Assembly (NCBI GenBank): GCA_937880175.1
Contig: CALFLO010000143.1
Coordinates: 1-23,013, forward strand
Length of the DNA: 23,013 nucleotides
Origin: an uncultured Gluconobacter sp.
GTDB lineage: Bacteria; Pseudomonadota; Alphaproteobacteria; Acetobacterales; Acetobacteraceae
Reading direction: 5' to 3'
Shown: one piece after another, positions 21,322 to 23,013 of the stretch
Position numbering within the stretch: the first letter of the stretch is position 1
Layout of the letters: each line of letters opens with the position of its first letter
Notes under the pieces: generated by a model
What the model was told of the DNA's origin: nothing
Seen by the model: the letters and a program-made list of their open reading frames with translations, nothing else
The model's database searches: none
Made by a program: the position numbers and the translations under genes

Positions 21322-21981
21322 CTAACGCGTTTTTGTGTCATCTTGTTTGTGTGATGGCATGTTAACTTGATCACACACCCAATTCCACAACAGTGCTATA
21401 TCAGCAGCAGCCTTGCTTTCCGGCTCTGCTTCCTGCGCGGTACGACCGGAACCAACGCTATGATGAAAAACTGCACGCTCAGGCAAAACAACAGGAGCAA
21501 CAGGGATACCAAACTGCGCCACAACCTCGGCCGCCTCCTTATAAACTTGGGGCGCACGAGGAGGACCCGCAGTAAAAATCACGAAGGCAGGCTTGCCACT
21601 GGCTCGCACAAGTTCCGCCGTTGTTCTAACAGCGTCCATATCGAAAGCACGTGGTCTGCATGGAATTAACAAGAAATCAGCGACACGACACGCCTCACGC
21701 GCCATAATATCGGCATGTGGGGGGGTATCTATTATCGATAGTTCTGCGCCCAGTTCGGACGCTTGTTCCAGCTTTCTTGATAACAAGGCGTGCGCCGCAC
21801 AATCCACCACATCAGGCTCGACATCCCCCCGCCATGCTTTCCATGAACTTGCAGTCGCTTGGGGATCGGTATCGAGGATCAGAGAAACGTATCCAGCGGC
21901 ACTGGCACTAGTAGCCAAGTGTAGGGCAAGCGTCGTCTTCCCAGCGCCTCCCTTCTGACTAATGATCGCGATTGTTTTCAT
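21322..21981 (-). CDS. parA: ParA partition ATPase
   Basis: This 219-residue ATPase moves plasmid copies over the nucleoid. The N-terminus MKTIAIISQKGGAGKTTLAL contains the deviant Walker A KGGAGKTT at 10-17. The switch blocks VSLILDTDPQATASSWKAW and LSIIDTPPHADIMAREA follow, then FLLIPCRPRAFDMDAV. The short length without an N-terminal HTH marks type Ib ParA, whose operon is repressed by the small RHH partner. The ATG at 21981 is preferred; a GTG at 22005 lies inside the upstream palindrome. Confidence 0.93.
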   Translation of the reverse strand: MKTIAIISQKGGAGKTTLALHLATSASAAGYVSLILDTDPQATASSWKAWRGDVEPDVVDCAAHALLSRKLEQASELGAELSIIDTPPHADIMAREACRVADFLLIPCRPRAFDMDAVRTTAELVRASGKPAFVIFTAGPPRAPQVYKEAAEVVAQFGIPVAPVVLPERAVFHHSVGSGRTAQEAEPESKAAADIALLWNWVCDQVNMPSHKQDDTKTR

Positions 21982-21988
21982 GTCACCA

Positions 21989-22012
21989 TGTTTCTGTGTT
22001 AACACATTAACA
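21989..22012. promoter_or_regulatory. parA operator palindrome, copy 1
   Basis: This 24-bp imperfect palindrome has the perfect core TGTGTTAACACA at 21995-22006. It lies 7 bp upstream of the parA start. It shares its core and most flanking bases with the perfect copy at 22129-22152, so it is a candidate operator for the RHH partner. Confidence 0.65.
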
Positions 22013-22128
22013 AATTACCATGTTATTTTGATAACTCAATATCTTCCTCAAAAAAATCGACGATCTAATCGAACCCAATATTCCGCATGTCTCAGACCGA
22101 TGCCGTTAGCACCCATATAATGCTATCA

Positions 22129-22152
22129 TGTTTATGTGTTAACACATAAACA
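22129..22152. promoter_or_regulatory. parS/operator palindrome, copy 2 (perfect 24 bp)
   Basis: The sequence is fully palindromic, TGTTTA-TGTGTTAACACA-TAAACA. It lies 140 bp from copy 1 and 11 bp from the stop of the serine recombinase gene. The AT-rich stretch between the copies contains the likely parA promoter (TTGAGT and TAATTT with 16-bp spacing on the minus strand). It is a strong candidate centromere or repressor site. Confidence 0.65.
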
Positions 22153-22162
22153 CAGTGACGTG

Positions 22163-22759
22163 TTATCTTTCCCGCTGCACAATGGCAGCGACAGTGTTCT
22201 TGCTGATTCCCAGATCGCGGGCGATCCACCGATAACTCCGCTTTTCTGCCACCAGCGCCAGAACCTTCGGAGCCAGACGATCAGACTTTGGCCGCTGTCC
22301 TTTCTGTCGGCCGAGAACCTTCCCGCGCGCCCTGGCAGCGGCCAGACCAGACTTCACCCGCTCGCTGATCAGATCCCGCTCGAACTCCGCAATCCCGGCC
22401 AGAACCGTCGCCAGCATTCGTCCATGTGGTGTCGCCAGATCAAACGTCATTCCCGTTATAGCAATCAGGGAAACACGATAGCTCTCCAGTTCCTGAAGCG
22501 TGGAGATGAGATCAATGGTCGAGCGCCCCCAGCGGGACAGCTCCGTCACCAGAATGGCGTCAATTTCACGAGCCTGGGCCAGTGCCATGACCTTTCGACG
22601 CTCGGCCCGATCCACCCGGACGCCAGATCCTGTCTCCATGAAGATGCCAGACACTTCATAGCCCGCGCGTTCGGCAAACCGCTTCAGCTCGTCTTTCTGG
22701 CGCACGCATGACTGATCGGCCGTAGAAACCCGACAATAGATGACCGCGCGCTGTCCCAT
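22163..22759 (-). CDS. serine recombinase (plasmid resolvase/invertase family)
   Basis: This 198-residue serine recombinase probably resolves plasmid dimers. The nucleophile is S12 in VIYCRVSTADQSC. LVTELSRWGRSTIDLISTLQ and GIAEFERDLISERVKSGLAA follow, and a C-terminal HTH (RSYRWIARDLGISKNTVAAI) binds the recombination site. The ATG at 22759 has GGAGGG 5 nt upstream; a longer frame to 22822 adds an unrelated leader. It is distinct in sequence from the transposon TnpR and is not flanked by recognisable transposon ends here. Confidence 0.9.
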   Translation of the reverse strand: MGQRAVIYCRVSTADQSCVRQKDELKRFAERAGYEVSGIFMETGSGVRVDRAERRKVMALAQAREIDAILVTELSRWGRSTIDLISTLQELESYRVSLIAITGMTFDLATPHGRMLATVLAGIAEFERDLISERVKSGLAAARARGKVLGRQKGQRPKSDRLAPKVLALVAEKRSYRWIARDLGISKNTVAAIVQRER

Positions 22760-22820
22760 TTGAACCCTCCCGGAAAAACCACCATGCAGCCCTTGATACA
22801 CCGTGGCTCCGGATTGTCCC

Positions 22821-22854
22821 AATTAGACTATAGACTGTTTAGGTCAATCTAATT
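22821..22854. repeat. inverted repeat upstream of the serine recombinase, possible res site
   Basis: AATTAGA (22821-22827) and TCTAATT (22848-22854) flank a segment with the direct repeat AGACTATAGACT. It lies about 60 bp upstream of the recombinase start, where resolvase sites and promoters are usually found. Its function as a crossover site is inference. Confidence 0.4.
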
Positions 22855-22883
22855 TAAATGGAGGAAATGGAGGGCAGAACGAA

Positions 22884-22896
22884 CCCGCTGCGCGGG
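22884..22896. repeat. triloop hairpin CCCGC-TGC-GCGGG
   Basis: A 5-bp perfect stem with a 3-nt loop has the same architecture as the hairpins clustered at 19429-19641. It lies in a gene-free stretch between the recombinase and the window end. Confidence 0.45.
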
Positions 22897-23003
22897 ATTG
22901 GTGCGGTGTGCAAGTCTATCACCACGGCGTGAGCGATCTGTTTTATTTGGAACTGTCTTGATCGGGCCAAGCACTCTGGCTTCTTCCCACCAGAAGGAGC
23001 CGG

Positions 23004-23013
23004 ATGATGACAG
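23004..23013 (+). CDS. possible gene start cut by the window edge
   Basis: AAGGAG at 22994-22999 lies a few bases before ATG ATG at 23004-23009. Only three codons are visible, so the product cannot be named. Confidence 0.25.

Overview
The window reads as part of an alphaproteobacterial plasmid, most likely from an acetic acid bacterium (Acetobacteraceae). That host assignment is inference, from the RPA-type replication protein with iterons, the Ti-like TraA relaxase, the DUF6118-like protein and the dense toxin-antitoxin content. No rRNA, tRNA or CRISPR array was seen.

Layout. (1) 1-86 holds a possible integrase remnant. (2) 76-7054 is a catabolic or uptake cargo locus. On the minus strand it carries a TonB-dependent receptor, a spermidine-dehydrogenase-like FAD protein and a Tat-exported multicopper oxidase. 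A LacI-family regulator is divergent from them, and a LacI-type operator palindrome lies between. (3) 7209-8760 is a minus-strand accessory block: a DUF6118-like membrane protein, an internally deleted PIN toxin with a small upstream ORF, and an intact vapBC pair with a readable promoter and operator. (4) 8815-12659 is a mobilisation module: traA (MOBQ-type relaxase-helicase), an oriT-like hairpin with a nic-like sequence, and divergent traC/traD-like genes. No mating-pair-formation genes are present, so the window by itself supports mobilisation only. (5) 12763-13268 holds two overlapping small genes of unknown function. (6) 13442-17237 is a complete 3,796-bp Tn3-family transposon (tnpR, res, tnpA, 38-bp inverted repeats, TTGAT target duplication). 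It splits a small ORF whose halves rejoin in frame when the element is removed. (7) 17504-19090 carries two toxin-antitoxin operons (Phd-like with PIN; AbrB-like with Doc) and a truncated CopG-like antitoxin. (8) 19429-20997 is the replication region: a cluster of short hairpins, a DnaA box, an AT-rich stretch, six 22-bp iterons and repA. The last iteron overlaps the repA start. (9) 21037-22152 is a partition cassette: ParA, a ribbon-helix-helix partner, and two palindromes sharing the core TGTGTTAACACA. (10) 22163-22759 is a serine recombinase, followed by a gene-free stretch to the window edge.

Together, regions 7-10 give replication, partition, dimer resolution and addiction, region 4 gives mobility, and region 2 is the metabolic cargo. 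The least understood system is the LacI / TonB receptor / flavoprotein / multicopper oxidase operon. The best supported structural discoveries are the exact Tn3 insertion, the oriT-like site and the paired parA-proximal palindromes.
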